Shown: positions 35,169 through 45,290 of the stretch, piece after piece
Numbering within the stretch: position 1 is the stretch's first letter
How the letters are laid out: each line of letters begins with the position of its first letter
Source: DATMER01 sp963844885
GTDB taxonomy: Bacteria > Acidobacteriota > Thermoanaerobaculia > Multivoradales > UBA5704
Assembly (NCBI GenBank): GCA_963844885.1
Contig: CAWJQA010000006.1
Span: 878,469 to 942,468, forward strand
Length of the DNA stretch: 64,000 nucleotides
Direction of reading: 5' to 3'
Notes under the pieces: generated by a model
Seen by the model: only the letters and a program-made list of their open reading frames with translations
Databases searched by the model: none
Told to the model about the DNA's origin: nothing
Made by a program: the position numbers and the translations under genes

Positions 35169-36643
35169 ATGCCCAATGACATGCTGCCCGACCTGGCCAT
35201 TGTTTTGACGTTCCTTCGGCAGGGACAGGGGTGGAGCCAGACCAGGTTATGCAAGGCCGCCAAGATGAAGACGCCCCTCCTCAACGATCTCGAGCACGGG
35301 CGGAAGCCCCTCACCCGGGCCCGGCTGGAGCACATCATCTCCTTCATGGGGCTGCCGCCGGAGGTCATCGACGCAACCTGGAGCTCCTCGCGGCGAACCA
35401 CGCGGCAGCCCAGGCGTCTCCCGACGGGGCCGGCCGGCGGAGCGAAACCGTGGTGGCCCAGGTGGGAAGGTTGGCCAAGGATTTCGCGCGAGCCGCGCTG
35501 AAGATCGTGGCGGTGGGGTCTAAGCGATTCAGGAGCGGGCGAAGGCCGCGGTGCTGTGGAAGAGCCTCCAGGAGCGGGAGCCTGACGAGCGGATGGAGTT
35601 GGTGAAGGATCTGCCCGAAATTCCGCTCCTGGGGCTTGGTCGAGCTGGTCGCGGCCCAGAGCATCGAGGCCGCGCCGAACAGTCCGGCGGAGTCCCGGGA
35701 TCTCGCGTGGCTGGCGCTCCAGATCGCCGAGCGTTGCCCGGTCGGCGAGCTTCTGCGCCAGAGAGCCGAAGGCTACGCCTGGTTTCACGTCGCCAATTCG
35801 CGCCGCGCGACGAACGACCTCCGCGGCAGCGGCGCGGCTCTCGACACCGCGGCAAGGCTCTGGGAAGCCGGCGCCCCCGGAGACCCGGGGTACTTCGACG
35901 AGACGTTCGCCTTTTGGATCACGGCGACGATCCGTTGGGAGCAGCGCCGCTTGCCCGAGGCGTTGAGGCGAATCGAGGATGCCCTCGCCGCCGACACGCG
36001 CGGCCTCCGCGGCAAGCTGCTGCTCACCAAGGCACAGATTCTGGGCGAGCTCGGCGACATCGAGGCTTCCACCGAAGCGCTCCAGGAAGCCTTCCTCTAT
36101 GTCGACGAGGAGCAGGAGCCCCGGACGGCGCTCGGCATCCTGTGCGAGTACCTGTGGAACCTCTGCTGGCAAGGCCGGGCCGTGGAAGGCGCGATGCGGT
36201 TACGGCAAGCACAGGCCCTCGCGGAAAAGCTCGGGCAGGAAATCGACCTCTTGCGTGTAGCCTACCTGAGTGGTGTCGTCGCCGCGGGGACCGGTCAAGC
36301 CGAGGAAGCCGAGGAGACGTTCGAGAGGGTCCGCCGTGAGTACGCCTCCCACGAGCCGCCGCTGGCGCTCTACTATGCGGTTGTGAGCCTGGAGCTTGCG
36401 CTGCTCTTGCTGGAGCAGGGCCGCACCTCCGAGGTCCGGACTCTGGCCGCCGAGATGAGGTGGATCTTCAGCAGCCAGGGTGTCCACCGCGAAGCTGTCG
36501 CCGCGCTCCGGATCTTCTGCGAGGCTGCCCGTCGAGAGACCGCCACGGTGGAGCTGGCCAGGAAGGTCATCCGGTTCCTCCACCGGGCGCAGCACGACCC
36601 CGGGCTGAAGTTCGAGGCCGGTGAGGAGGCCGAGGCCCCATGA
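35169..36643 (+). pseudogene. HTH-TPR regulator, copy 1 (frameshifted)
   Basis: N-terminal XRE-type helix-turn-helix (WSQTRLCKAAKMKTPLLNDL, ~residues 25-45) followed by a linker and a long TPR region (from SIEAAPNSPAES to the end). The pieces lie in different frames: breaks near 35380, 35522 and 35635 (for example one extra T in a CTTGG near 35640). Restoring them gives a single ~490-residue regulator. The architecture is that of RRNPP-like peptide-sensing regulators, a resemblance only. Residues after about 35765 are nearly identical to copy 2. Confidence 0.75.
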
Positions 36644-36672
36644 GCGGCTCGGCCTCCTCCGCGGTCAACCAC

Positions 36673-36795
36673 TCAGCCCAAGGGATCGATGTGCCCCGCG
36701 CTGTCCGCGGACGCACCGTCAGGATTCTCGCTCGGCGTCGTTCCCGGGAACAGGCGCAGCATCACCAGACCGATCAGGCTCCAAAGCGTACGCAT
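36673..36795 (-). CDS. 40-residue peptide with signal-like N-terminus
   Basis: ATG 36795 has AAAAGGAG 9 nt upstream. The product starts with a hydrophobic, signal-like stretch (MRTLWSLIGLVMLRLF) followed by a polar, Pro/Ser/Asp-rich tail ending GHIDPLG. It lies between two HTH-TPR regulator genes on the opposite strand. Size, secretion-like N-terminus and context fit a precursor of a signalling peptide, but this is inference; it could also be a tiny membrane peptide. Confidence 0.55.
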   Translation of the reverse strand: MRTLWSLIGLVMLRLFPGTTPSENPDGASADSAGHIDPLG

Positions 36796-36935
36796 ACCGT
36801 GACTCCTTTTCCAGAGGGCGACCCGGCACGAGCCGGCATGGCTCACGCGGCCTCCCTCTCCTCCCCATGGTGCCCCGGAAAGGGGAGAAGAATCCCAGGC
36901 GGAGCCATGCTGCTTCGTCCAAAAGGAGAGAATTG

Positions 36936-38427
36936 GTGAAGAAACACCCTGAGGTAGACCACGCCAAGCGACTTCTCTACCTGCTTCTTCGGCATGACAT
37001 GGAGCTTGACCAAGCGGACTTCGCAGCCGCGTCACGGACCGCGGCCGGCCAGGTTTCCCTCTACAGCAAGGGCAAGCGGGATGTGCCGGAAGAAGTACTC
37101 GACCGGGCGGCTGACGCCCGGCCTTTTCCCGCGCTCCCTGCTTCGGCCCGCCCTACGGGCAATCCGGTCGTTTCGGGCGGCGGCGAGGGGGTGGTCGCGC
37201 GCCGACCGCGTGGTGGCGGAGACGTTCTTCGCCGAGATGCTCGCCGTGAGCGGCGCCGCTCTGGAGGTGATCCTCGAGCCGGCCGTCTCCGCTCGGCAGC
37301 CGGTGCCGGCCGTTTCCTCGCCGGCGGCGGAGCGTGACCGGGCCGCCGGGCTCTGGCTGCGCCTGGAACCGCGCAATGCGCGGCAACGGCTGGCCATGGT
37401 CGAGGAGGGCGAGGAATACCAGTGCCGCGCGCTCTGCGCGACTCGTGGCGGAAAAAAGCATCGATACCGCGCCGAGAAGCCCGGCGGAGTCCCTGGAGCT
37501 GGCGGGGCTGGCGCTCCGCATCGCCGAGCGTGCCCGGGCGGCAAGCTGCAACGCCAGAGGAGCGAAGGCTACGCCTGGTTTCACGTCGCCAATTCGCGCC
37601 GCGCGGCGAACGACCTTCCTGGAAGCGACGCGGCTCTCGGCACCGCTGCACGGCTCTGGGAGGCCGGCGCTCCCGGTGACCCGGGGTACTTTGACGAGAC
37701 GTTCGTCTTTTGGATCACGGCGACGATCCGTTGGGAGCAGCGCCGATTTCCCGAGGCCTTGAGGCGAATCGAGGAGGCCCTCGCCGCCGACACGCGCGGC
37801 CTCCGCGGCAAGCTGCTGCTCACCAAGGCACAGATTCTGGGCGAGCTCGGCGACATCGAGGCTTCCACCGAAGCGCTCCAGGAGGCCATCCTCTATGTCG
37901 ACGAGGAGCAGGAGCCCCGGACGGCGCTCGGCATCTTGTGCGAGTACCTGTGGAACCTCTGCTGGCAAGGCCGGGCCGTGGAAGGCGCGATGCGGTTACG
38001 GCAAGCACAGGCCCTCGCGGAAGAGCTCGGGCAGGAAATCGACCTCTTGCGTGTAGCCTACCTGAGTGGTGTCGTCGCCGCGGGGACCGGTCAAGCCGAG
38101 GAAGCCGAGGAGACGTTCGAGAGGGTCCGCCGTGAGTACGTCTCCCACGAGCCGCCGCTGACGCTCTACTATGCGGTTGTGAGCCTGGAGCTTGCGCTGC
38201 TCTTGCTGGAGCAGGGCCGCACCTCCGAGGTCCGGACTCTGGCCGAGGAGATGATGCTGATCTTCAGCAGCCAGGGTATCGAGCGGGAAGCCCTCGCCGC
38301 GCTCCAGGTCTTCTGCGAGGCCGCCCGGCGAGAGACCGCCACGGTGGAGCTGGCACGGAAGGTCATCCGGTTCCTTCATCGGGCGCAGCATGACCCCGGG
38401 CTGAAGTTCGCGGCTGGGGAAGAGTGA
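36936..38427 (+). pseudogene. HTH-TPR regulator, copy 2 (frameshifted)
   Basis: GTG start at 36936 with AAAAGGAG upstream. HTH region LLRHDMELDQADFAAASRTA, then a linker with AETFFAEMLAVSGAALEVIL, and the TPR region from about 37560 to the stop. Frame breaks near 37110, 37430 and 37540. Positions 37560-38411 correspond without gaps to 35764-36615 of copy 1 (offset 1796) with only scattered substitutions, so this is a recent tandem duplication or gene conversion of the TPR part; the HTH parts differ. Confidence 0.75.
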
Positions 38428-38544
38428 GTTGTAGCCTCTATACCCGCCGGTTCGGCCTCCGGACCCGCCGGTTCGGCGACCTCGGCCGGTGTCGGAGTCG
38501 CTCCGGAAGCGCCCTCGACTGGCTTCGCGACAGGTTGCCTGGCT

Positions 38545-40425
38545 CTATATTCCGTCCAGGTTGACCAGCAGCGGAACCGAGCCCGGGCCGCCGAAGCTCA
38601 AAACCCCTTCCGCCTCTCCGCCGTCGTGCGCCGTGTCGCACAGGAACCGGCCGTCGCGGTAGACACAGGGATCGTCAAGGCCGTCGCCGTCGAAGTCGCC
38701 GAGGAGGGGCGTGTCGCCGGGCAGGCCGAAGGTGATGTCCGCCTCCGCGGTTCCGTCGTGATTCAAATCACACAGGAACCGGCCGGCCCGAAACGCACAG
38801 ACGTCATCCCGGCCGTCGCCGTTGAGATCGCCGAGCAGAATGCGGTCCGCGGGCGCGCCGAAAGCCGCCAGCACCCACTCGGCCCGGCCGCCGTCGTGGC
38901 CGGTATCGCAGCGCAGCTCGCGGCCTTCCCGAATGCAGGGCTCCGCACGGCCGTCGCCATCCACGTCACCCAGCAGCCTCACCTCGCCGCTCCGGCCGCT
39001 GCCGAACCGAAACGAGGTCTCCGGGTATCCGTCGCGATCCGTATCACAACGATACGCGGTGCCCCGGTTCAGGCAGAGATCCTGTTTGCCGTCGCCGTCC
39101 ACGTCGCCGGCCAGGAGAACCTCGCTAGCCGATGCCTTGACCGAGATGGGCAGCTCCGCTGTGCCACCGGTACGGCCGGTGTCACAGAGGAGCTTTTTCG
39201 CAGTCAGGTAGCACGGCTCCTCGCCTCGAGACGCCGCGAATCGCCGGGCGAAAATGTCATCCGAGTCGGCAAAAACCTCCCAGGCCGCCGTGAACGTGCC
39301 ATCTGGCCCGAAGGCCACTCGTGGATTGACATAACCTGACCGGATCGGAGACGTGTTGATTTTGAATTCATCTCCGGCTGGAGCGCCTCCCGGCCGAAAG
39401 AGACGGCCTCGCACCGACCAGTCGCCGGATCGCCCATCGAAGCTCTGCCAGATGACAATGAAATTGCCGTGGTGATCCGCGGTGACAGCCGGTTCTCTCT
39501 GAGCTGAGTCCGTAACTGTATTAATTTGAAACTCAGGCCCGATCTTCTTTCCGTCGAACCCGAGCACCTGACCGTAGATCCCTTCCAGCGAGCCGTCTTG
39601 CTCTTGGCTCTGCCAGACAACGACGAAGCCATCTGGGAGAGCCGTGGCCTTGACCCGGTACTGGTGGTGTTGCTCAGTAGTGTTGACCAGAAAGGGTCCG
39701 CCGACAGGTTGCAATGAACCATTCAGAATCTGGCCGGTCACACCATAGCCGTCCGCGTCATCTCCGTTGAAAGACCACACGACGAGAGCGTCGCCCTGGG
39801 AGCTGACGGCGAGGCTAGGGTGACTTTCTGTGTCTGAGTCAGCCAGCTCAAGGAAATCACCGAGAGGCCGCCCCTGCCCATCGAGGCGGCGCACACGTAT
39901 TCTGGCTCTGACGGACTCCTGACCGGTGATTGCCACCCAGGCGACGAGAAAGCTGCCGTCAGGAACAGCCACGATGGAGCCGAGGCCTTGGACCTCGTGA
40001 GCGGCCGGGGAGACGCGCAGCGCGGGTCCAACGGGTCTGGCCGCTCCATCCAGCATGCGGGTAAGTACGCCGTCGGTCTCACTCCACGCTACGAGCAGCC
40101 GCTTGCCTGACTGCCAGACGAGGCCAGGATTATCCTGGCCTCCGCCGTCCGATTGGCGCACTACGCGCTCTTGTTCGGCAGGGCCGCCTGCTGGAAACAG
40201 CCTCAGGACGATGCCGAGCCGGCTGTACTGATCTCCCGGTTGTTCCGGGAGGATGCTCGCCCAGGCTACCGCGACCGTCCCATCTTCCGAGTAGGCGACA
40301 AATGGATGGAGTTGGGCGCCCTCCGTCCGGCTGTTCACTGGAAAATCACGCCCGAGAGGGGCCTGCGCTTGCACGGCAACGGCCAGCAAGCACATGCCTA
40401 CGAAAACCAAACTCTTCATGAACAT
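38545..40425 (-). CDS. Secreted protein with WQS-type repeats and FG-GAP/VCBS calcium repeats
   Basis: About 626 residues from the ATG at 40425, which has AGGAGAGG about 9 nt upstream. Signal peptide (FVGMCLLAVAVQAQA). The first half contains repeats ending in FVVVWQSQ or similar, each ~55 residues, probably a propeller. The second half has FG-GAP/VCBS-type repeats with Ca-binding loops DVDGDGKQD, DLNGDGRDD and DFDGDGLDD and one Cys pair per repeat. Likely extracellular adhesion or carbohydrate contact; no enzyme motif. Related in its first half to the split gene immediately upstream. Confidence 0.85.
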   Translation of the reverse strand: MFMKSLVFVGMCLLAVAVQAQAPLGRDFPVNSRTEGAQLHPFVAYSEDGTVAVAWASILPEQPGDQYSRLGIVLRLFPAGGPAEQERVVRQSDGGGQDNPGLVWQSGKRLLVAWSETDGVLTRMLDGAARPVGPALRVSPAAHEVQGLGSIVAVPDGSFLVAWVAITGQESVRARIRVRRLDGQGRPLGDFLELADSDTESHPSLAVSSQGDALVVWSFNGDDADGYGVTGQILNGSLQPVGGPFLVNTTEQHHQYRVKATALPDGFVVVWQSQEQDGSLEGIYGQVLGFDGKKIGPEFQINTVTDSAQREPAVTADHHGNFIVIWQSFDGRSGDWSVRGRLFRPGGAPAGDEFKINTSPIRSGYVNPRVAFGPDGTFTAAWEVFADSDDIFARRFAASRGEEPCYLTAKKLLCDTGRTGGTAELPISVKASASEVLLAGDVDGDGKQDLCLNRGTAYRCDTDRDGYPETSFRFGSGRSGEVRLLGDVDGDGRAEPCIREGRELRCDTGHDGGRAEWVLAAFGAPADRILLGDLNGDGRDDVCAFRAGRFLCDLNHDGTAEADITFGLPGDTPLLGDFDGDGLDDPCVYRDGRFLCDTAHDGGEAEGVLSFGGPGSVPLLVNLDGI

Positions 40426-40445
40426 CGAGGTCAACCTCTCCTGCT

Positions 40446-41460
40446 TCACTGGCCCACCGGTGGAAGAATCAGTGACTCTCCACCCGCCCGTCTGCCATCC
40501 GCAAGGAAGCTCTGTTGATATCGTCCAAGATCCCGGCCGAGAGTATCATACCTTTGCCAAATGACGGTAAAACTGCCAAGAGGGTCGACGTCGAGAGACA
40601 CCAACTCCTGGAGTCCTTCCTGGGAGTCGGCAACGGGCGTTTCACCCTCAATCCGGGCTCCTCGCCGGTCAAATCGCTGGAAATGGATGGAGTTGCCATC
40701 CCCGTCCCGGCTTTCCCAGGCTACGACAAAATTGCCGGAGACGTCTGCCGCTGCCTGGGAAAAGCCCTGGTGCCCGGCGGTCGTCGTATTCACAGGAAAC
40801 TCGCCCCCCTCCGGGCGGCCCGAAGCTCCGATGCGTTGGCCGAAGATCCCACCCATGTCTCCGTCCTGGCCGTAGCTCGTCCAGGTGACTACAAAATCAC
40901 CGGCAGTCTGCGTCGCCGAGGGATCGGTCTGATCGTGTTCAACATAGCTGTTGATCGGGAAGGCTTCTCCTAGAGGCTGGCCAACGGCGTTGAACCGGCG
41001 CCCGAAGATACCCCAAAGCGATCCGTCCGGCCCCTCTGACTGCCACACGACAAGAAAACTGCCATTTCGCTCACGCGCAGACTGGGGCAGCTTGTGCCTG
41101 CCTGGAAGCCCCACCGACACCGAAACCTCCTGCCCAAGCGGTGCTCCATCCGAACCAAGCGCCAGGGCGTAGATCCCTTCTTCTTTCTCCGCAGGGCTGC
41201 CTTGCCAGACGTTCAAAGATGCGGCGCCCAAGCTGGATGAGCTCAGCGAAGCACACGAAGGGCATGTGTCCTGCAGCAAGAGGACCCAGTCACATTGACC
41301 GAGGAGGGGATCGTCTAAGCATTGCGGCCTCTTAAATTGATAAGTCGAGCCGCTGATGAGTGTTATTTCGGGAGGTGCTGTCGTGCCACTTCTCGGATCG
41401 AACCATGTTTTTGACCAACGGGCGGCAAAGCTTGGAAAACCGCCACAGTCAACCCGCCAG
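40446..41460 (-). pseudogene. 3' part of IS-split glycoside-hydrolase-like gene
   Basis: Open frame continuing upstream of any start. It reads AARWSKTWFDPRSG near 41400 and QCDWVLLLQDTC near 41285, the end pattern of DUF4038-type glycoside hydrolases (W-x-DPR-x-G ... DWVL). It then runs into VVWQSEGPDGSLWGIFGRRF-type repeats like those of the next gene. The matching 5' part lies on the other side of the transposase. The frame relation to that part is disturbed by the IS and by a 55-bp repeat. Confidence 0.7.
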
Positions 41461-41505
41461 TTGCATAAGTTTCCCCGTCGAAGCCCCCCAAAGGTCCAGA
41501 TCTAG
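41451..41505 (-). repeat. 55-bp dispersed repeat, copy 1
   Basis: On the minus strand, CTAGATCTGGACCTTT through GGGGAAACTTATGCAACT to GCGGGTT. It matches 59478-59532 over 55 bp with about five differences. It sits in the disrupted hydrolase gene at the left edge of the IS1380-type element. Confidence 0.85.
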
Positions 41506-43037
41506 GGACTCCGAGGCTGCTTTCCCCTCTACCACTGGATCTCACCGGGAGTGACGTCCAGAAAAAGGCTTCTTTTCATGGAAAAAGCGACCTCAGGGCT
41601 GGTACAATGGTGTTGTCAAGGCACCAAGCCCAACCCAAGGAGGCCGCTCGCCATGAAGCTTAGCAGAAACGAGGTCCAAAGCAAGACCCACGCCATTCCA
41701 GAGCTGCGATTCGAAGACCAGAAGCTCACCTCCTTTGCCGGTCTTTTCGTGTTCCAGCTTTTGTTCCAGAGGCTGGATCTCAAGAATCGGCTGCGCAACT
41801 GCTTCCGCCACCTGCGTTCCAACCGAGCTTACGATCATACCGTGGCCGTCCTTGGTCTCATCATCCACCTCTTGATTGGCTTTCGGCAGCTCCGTGATTT
41901 ACGTTACTACTGCGACGACCCTATGGTGCAGCGCGTTCTTGGCTTGAATCGGCTGCCAGACGTGGCCACTGTCAGCCGCCTGCTGGCCAGCGCTGACGCC
42001 GAGAGCGTGGCCTCTCTGCGACAACTCCTCAGACAGATGGTGCTGCAAAGATTGATCCCGCTCGGCCTGCGTCGATTGACCCTCGACTTTGACGGCTCGG
42101 TCATCGGCACCGGCCGTTCTGCCGAGGGCACCGCCGTGGGCTTCAATCGCAAGAAAAAAGGACAACGAAGCTACTATCCCCTGTTCTGCACTATAGCTCA
42201 AGCCGGCCAAGTGTTCGACGTCTTGCACCGGCCAGGAAATGTGCATGACTCCAACGGAGCGCGGGAGTTCATCCTTGATTGTATCAACACAGTTCGAGCG
42301 GCACTGCCTGGCATTCAGATAGAAGTCAGGATGGACGGCGCCTTCTTCAGCGATGCCCTGGTTACCCTGCTTACGGATCTCCGTGTGGAGTTCACCATCT
42401 CGGTTCCTTTCGAGCGTTTCGTCGAGCTCAAGGGAAAGATTGAAGGCCGTCGTTCGTGGCACAGGCTCAATGAGGATCTCGGATACTTCGAGGTCAGATG
42501 GAAACCCAAGGCATGGAGCCGCAGTTATCGTTTCCTCTTCGTCCGGACTCGCTCGGTCATCCGTGACAAGGAACCCATCCAGCTCGATCTTTTCGTCCCG
42601 CAAGTCCGTGGATATGAGTTCAAGGTCGTCGTTACCAACAAGAAGATCCGGGTACGTGAGGTCATCCAATACCACAATGGCCGAGGTGCCCAAGAAGGTG
42701 TTTTTGCCGAGTTGAAATCTCAGGGCCAGCTCGACTACGTTCCCACGCAAACCCTCGTGGGCAATCAGATCTTCCTGCTGTCGGCCGTCCTCGCTCATAA
42801 CCTCAATCGCGACCTGCAAATGATTGCCCATGAACCCAGTCGAGACACCACGCCCCAACGCTCGCCTCTCTGGCGGTTCGAACGACTCGAAACCGTGCGC
42901 CTCAAGCTGATCAACAGAGCAGGGCGCCTCAATCAGCCTCAAGGCAGGCTCACCCTGACGATGAGCACGAACCCTGCCGTCAAAGAAGAGTTGTTGCATT
43001 ACCGAGCGCAGCTCGAGAAGAAGGCCGCCTGACTACC
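41502..43037 (+). mobile_element. IS1380-family insertion sequence
   Basis: The limits are inferred from the direct repeat GTCCAGAT at 41494-41501 and 43038-43045, which would be the duplicated target. Terminal inverted repeats are not clear by eye, so the ends may be off by tens of bases. It interrupts a minus-strand DUF4038-like gene. Confidence 0.7.
41653..43032 (+). CDS. IS1380 family transposase
   Basis: 459 residues from ATG 41653, which has AAGGAGG about 10 nt upstream. DDE-type transposase: LTLDFDGSVIG (first Asp), YYPLFCTIAQAGQVFDVLHR, and an RMDGAFFSD strand (second Asp). GFNRKKKGQRSYYPL is the signature stretch of the IS1380 family. Full length, no frameshift, so probably active or recently active. 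GC and codon use are lower than the flanking genes. Confidence 0.9.
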   Translation: MKLSRNEVQSKTHAIPELRFEDQKLTSFAGLFVFQLLFQRLDLKNRLRNCFRHLRSNRAYDHTVAVLGLIIHLLIGFRQLRDLRYYCDDPMVQRVLGLNRLPDVATVSRLLASADAESVASLRQLLRQMVLQRLIPLGLRRLTLDFDGSVIGTGRSAEGTAVGFNRKKKGQRSYYPLFCTIAQAGQVFDVLHRPGNVHDSNGAREFILDCINTVRAALPGIQIEVRMDGAFFSDALVTLLTDLRVEFTISVPFERFVELKGKIEGRRSWHRLNEDLGYFEVRWKPKAWSRSYRFLFVRTRSVIRDKEPIQLDLFVPQVRGYEFKVVVTNKKIRVREVIQYHNGRGAQEGVFAELKSQGQLDYVPTQTLVGNQIFLLSAVLAHNLNRDLQMIAHEPSRDTTPQRSPLWRFERLETVRLKLINRAGRLNQPQGRLTLTMSTNPAVKEELLHYRAQLEKKAA

Positions 43038-44278
43038 GTCCAGATTCTGTCGTTTTGCAACAACCGGGTCAAGCTGAAGATTCGCGTTATTTGGCTCGTA
43101 GGCGATGGCATAACGCCAGTTTGTCGTAACGGCAACGACCATCTTTTGATCCGCCGCCGTGCCCTGGTTGGTAATCAGGTTCCCGCACGAAGCGGTCGGG
43201 GGATTGCAGTGCTGAGGCCGCAGATCCTTCCAGGGTCTGTTGAAGAAGACAGTGCGCAGGAAACCCATCTGCTCGGCTGATTTGGTGTTGAGATAGCTCG
43301 TCGGATCCATCCACGGAAAGATTCCTTTGATATCATTCAGCGCCAGCCGTCCGACTCCCAGGGTGTAGCCGAAGGCACCCGACAAGGTTGTGAGATACCC
43401 GGCCTGACGCACGCGGTCGGCATTGTCAGGCTCGACCCTGCTCGATCCGGCCGCATCGTAAAGCGCCTCCCCGTTGGTGATGGGCCGTAGCGGGCTGAAA
43501 GTCGTCCCGCTGTAGTTTCCCAGGGCGAGCGGCATTTCCCGTGCCCGGCGCAAGGCGCATTGAGTCTGGGTCTCCCCGGTCTGGCAGATGGAACTGTTGA
43601 ATGCGTGCCCGCTGTGGAACACGTGCAGGTTGACGTTGTTCTGGAAGTTCGAGTAATCGCCGTACTGCGAGCCTCCAGCCAGGTGCATCGTCACCAACTG
43701 CCGGGTCCGGGTCTCGGGGTTCGCCGGCTGCGCCGGGACGAGAGCGCCGGCCACGGCTTTCATGACCGTCTCCTGCGTTTCGCCGCCGTGGACGGCATCC
43801 TTGCTGTCGTCGAAGGCCGGCGAGTAGATCACGAAGTTGCCTGCCATGCGCGCTGCCAGGTTCCTCGCGAACACCACGGCGTCCGAGCCCCAGGGGTATT
43901 GGCCGGGGTTGCTCTTGGTGCCCAGGTCGTAGGGATCGTTCAGCCCGGTGAGCATCACCAATTGACCCCAGGTGTTGGCGGTCTGCACCAGATTGTCGAG
44001 CTTCTGCCAGTAGATTGGTATCCAGCGCGAGCACTTGTTGGGGACAGGGTCGGAGCTCGAACAGCCGGCCACCTGCTCGAAGGCGACCGGAGCCGGGTTG
44101 ACCCAGGTATACTTCGGCGCCAGCCCGAGGAGAACCACGGTGAACTTCTTGTTGAAGCGGTCGCTGAGATAGGAATTCCATTCGGCCGTGTTCGCAGGCG
44201 CCAAAGAAGCAGCCGTCCAGGCGGTGTCGGCCATCCAGAAGAACGGGGTCACGCCGTCGCCATACAGCCTGCTGGATC
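43038..44278 (-). pseudogene. 5' part of DUF4038-like glycoside hydrolase, truncated at both ends
   Basis: The fragment begins RLYGDGVTPFFWMADTAW, the start of the DUF4038 TIM-barrel (normally preceded by a signal peptide and a short beta domain). It contains WGQLVMLTGLNDPYDLG and ARNLAARMAGNFVIYSPAFDD and stops where the IS inserts, after AIAYEPNNANLQLD. At its upstream edge the sequence switches abruptly to a plus-strand TPR fragment. The family are predicted polysaccharide-degrading enzymes; this copy cannot be functional as it stands. Confidence 0.75.
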
Positions 44279-44372
44279 AGGCACGCCGGGAATTCGAGAG
44301 CCGGGGCATGGGTTACGACGTGGCCCTCGCCCTGCTGGAGATCGCGGTCCTGCTTCTCCAGCGCGGCACAAT
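44269..44372 (+). pseudogene. TPR fragment of a third HTH-TPR regulator
   Basis: About 34 codons read LLDQARREFESRGMGYDV and ALALLEIAVLLLQRG, matching the style of the FERVRREY...SLELALLLLEQGR segment of the two regulators at 35-38 kb. Both sides are cut off. It marks a past rearrangement next to the truncated hydrolase. Confidence 0.65.
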
Positions 44373-44404
44373 GAGGAGCTGCGGTTCGAGGGGTGAAGTT
44401 GAGG

Positions 44405-44430
44405 GGCCGGAGCCGGGTCAGGCTCCGGCC
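44405..44430. repeat. Perfect 10-bp hairpin
   Basis: GGCCGGAGCC, loop GGGTCA, GGCTCCGGCC. No U-tract on either strand. It lies in the ~740-bp stretch 44373-45113 that has no convincing gene. Confidence 0.7.
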
Positions 44431-44637
44431 TCGGGAGCCCGCGTGACACGGGGACCGGGCGGATGCTCGGTGTGGACAGCCGCCTTGACCGCCAAGCCGG
44501 CCTCAAGGAAGGAGCCCTGTCCGCTGTGGCCCTGGAAGGGCTCTCCCAGGACTCTTCCAAGCTGTTCCGGAGAGGCCGAGCCGTTGCTCCCGGATCTATC
44601 GGCGGAAGAAAAGGAGGTCAAGTCGAGATCCCCCAAC

Positions 44638-44970
44638 CTATAGGCGGAACGCCGATAGGTTCCGGCCAAACACCGATAGGCTCCGGCCAGACGAGGAAAG
44701 ATTCCAGCGAATCGCCGATAGACTCAGGCCAGACGCCGAGAGGTTCCGGCGAGTCACCGATAGGTTCCGGCCAAACAGGGATAGGTTCCGGCAATCGCCG
44801 ATAGGCGCCGGCCGAACGGCGATAGATCCCGGGGAGTCGCCGATAGGTTCCGGCCGAACGGCGATAGATCCCGGGGAGTCGCCGATAGGTTCCGGCCAAA
44901 CGAGGATAGGTTCCGGGGAGTCGCCGATAGGTTCCGGCCGAACGGCGATAGGCTCAGAGGAGTCGGCGAT
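44638..44970. repeat. Array B: about 15 tandem 21-bp repeats (CGATAGGTTCCGGC type)
   Basis: Units such as CGATAGGTTCCGGCCGAACGG and CGATAGATCCCGGGGAGTCGC (21 bp each) follow one another with almost no length change (one 20-bp unit). Two unit types partly alternate. Because 21 is a multiple of three, several frames stay open and would encode 7-residue repeats, but I see no ribosome site or signal for a gene. No unique spacers, so not CRISPR. Confidence 0.88.
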
Positions 44971-45113
44971 GCGGACGCCGGCTTTGTGGCGAAGGTCTTC
45001 ATGGTCGGGGCTCCGCGCCTCGCAGGCCGCCTGCCGCATAGTCTACGCCGGTCCGGCAGAACCTATGGGCGACTCCTGTCGCAGGGACCCTAGCGCCGGT
45101 GAGGTCAAAGGGG

Positions 45114-45290
45114 TCAAGGACCCCACAAGGAGATGACCACGCAGAACGAGCCGACGTATTCGAGAATCCTGAGCGAATCTGGACGAGACCCAGGCGCCGA
45201 ACCGGGGGCCACCCGATTTTCGAGAGGGTCGACGAGTTGGTCCAACTGCCCGAGAGCTCCACGCATTTCACGGATGGAGAGGGTCTTCAT
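45114..45290 (-). pseudogene. Remnant of a Phd/YefM-type antitoxin
   Basis: The start MKTLSIREMRGALGQLDQLV is the usual beginning of prevent-host-death type antitoxins, with GGAGGT 7 nt before the ATG. After residue 20 the sequence loses the expected VITRxGxPxA core, so the gene is degenerate. No toxin gene is recognisable next to it. Confidence 0.55.

Noticed and set aside
41502..43037. Terminal inverted repeats of the IS1380-type element
   Set aside because: I compared both edges and found no convincing inverted match; only the GTCCAGAT direct repeats are reported.
44638..44970. CRISPR array
   Set aside because: The 21-bp units are directly adjacent and degenerate; there are no unique spacers and no cas genes. 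The same holds for the arrays at 15.7 and 52.3 kb.
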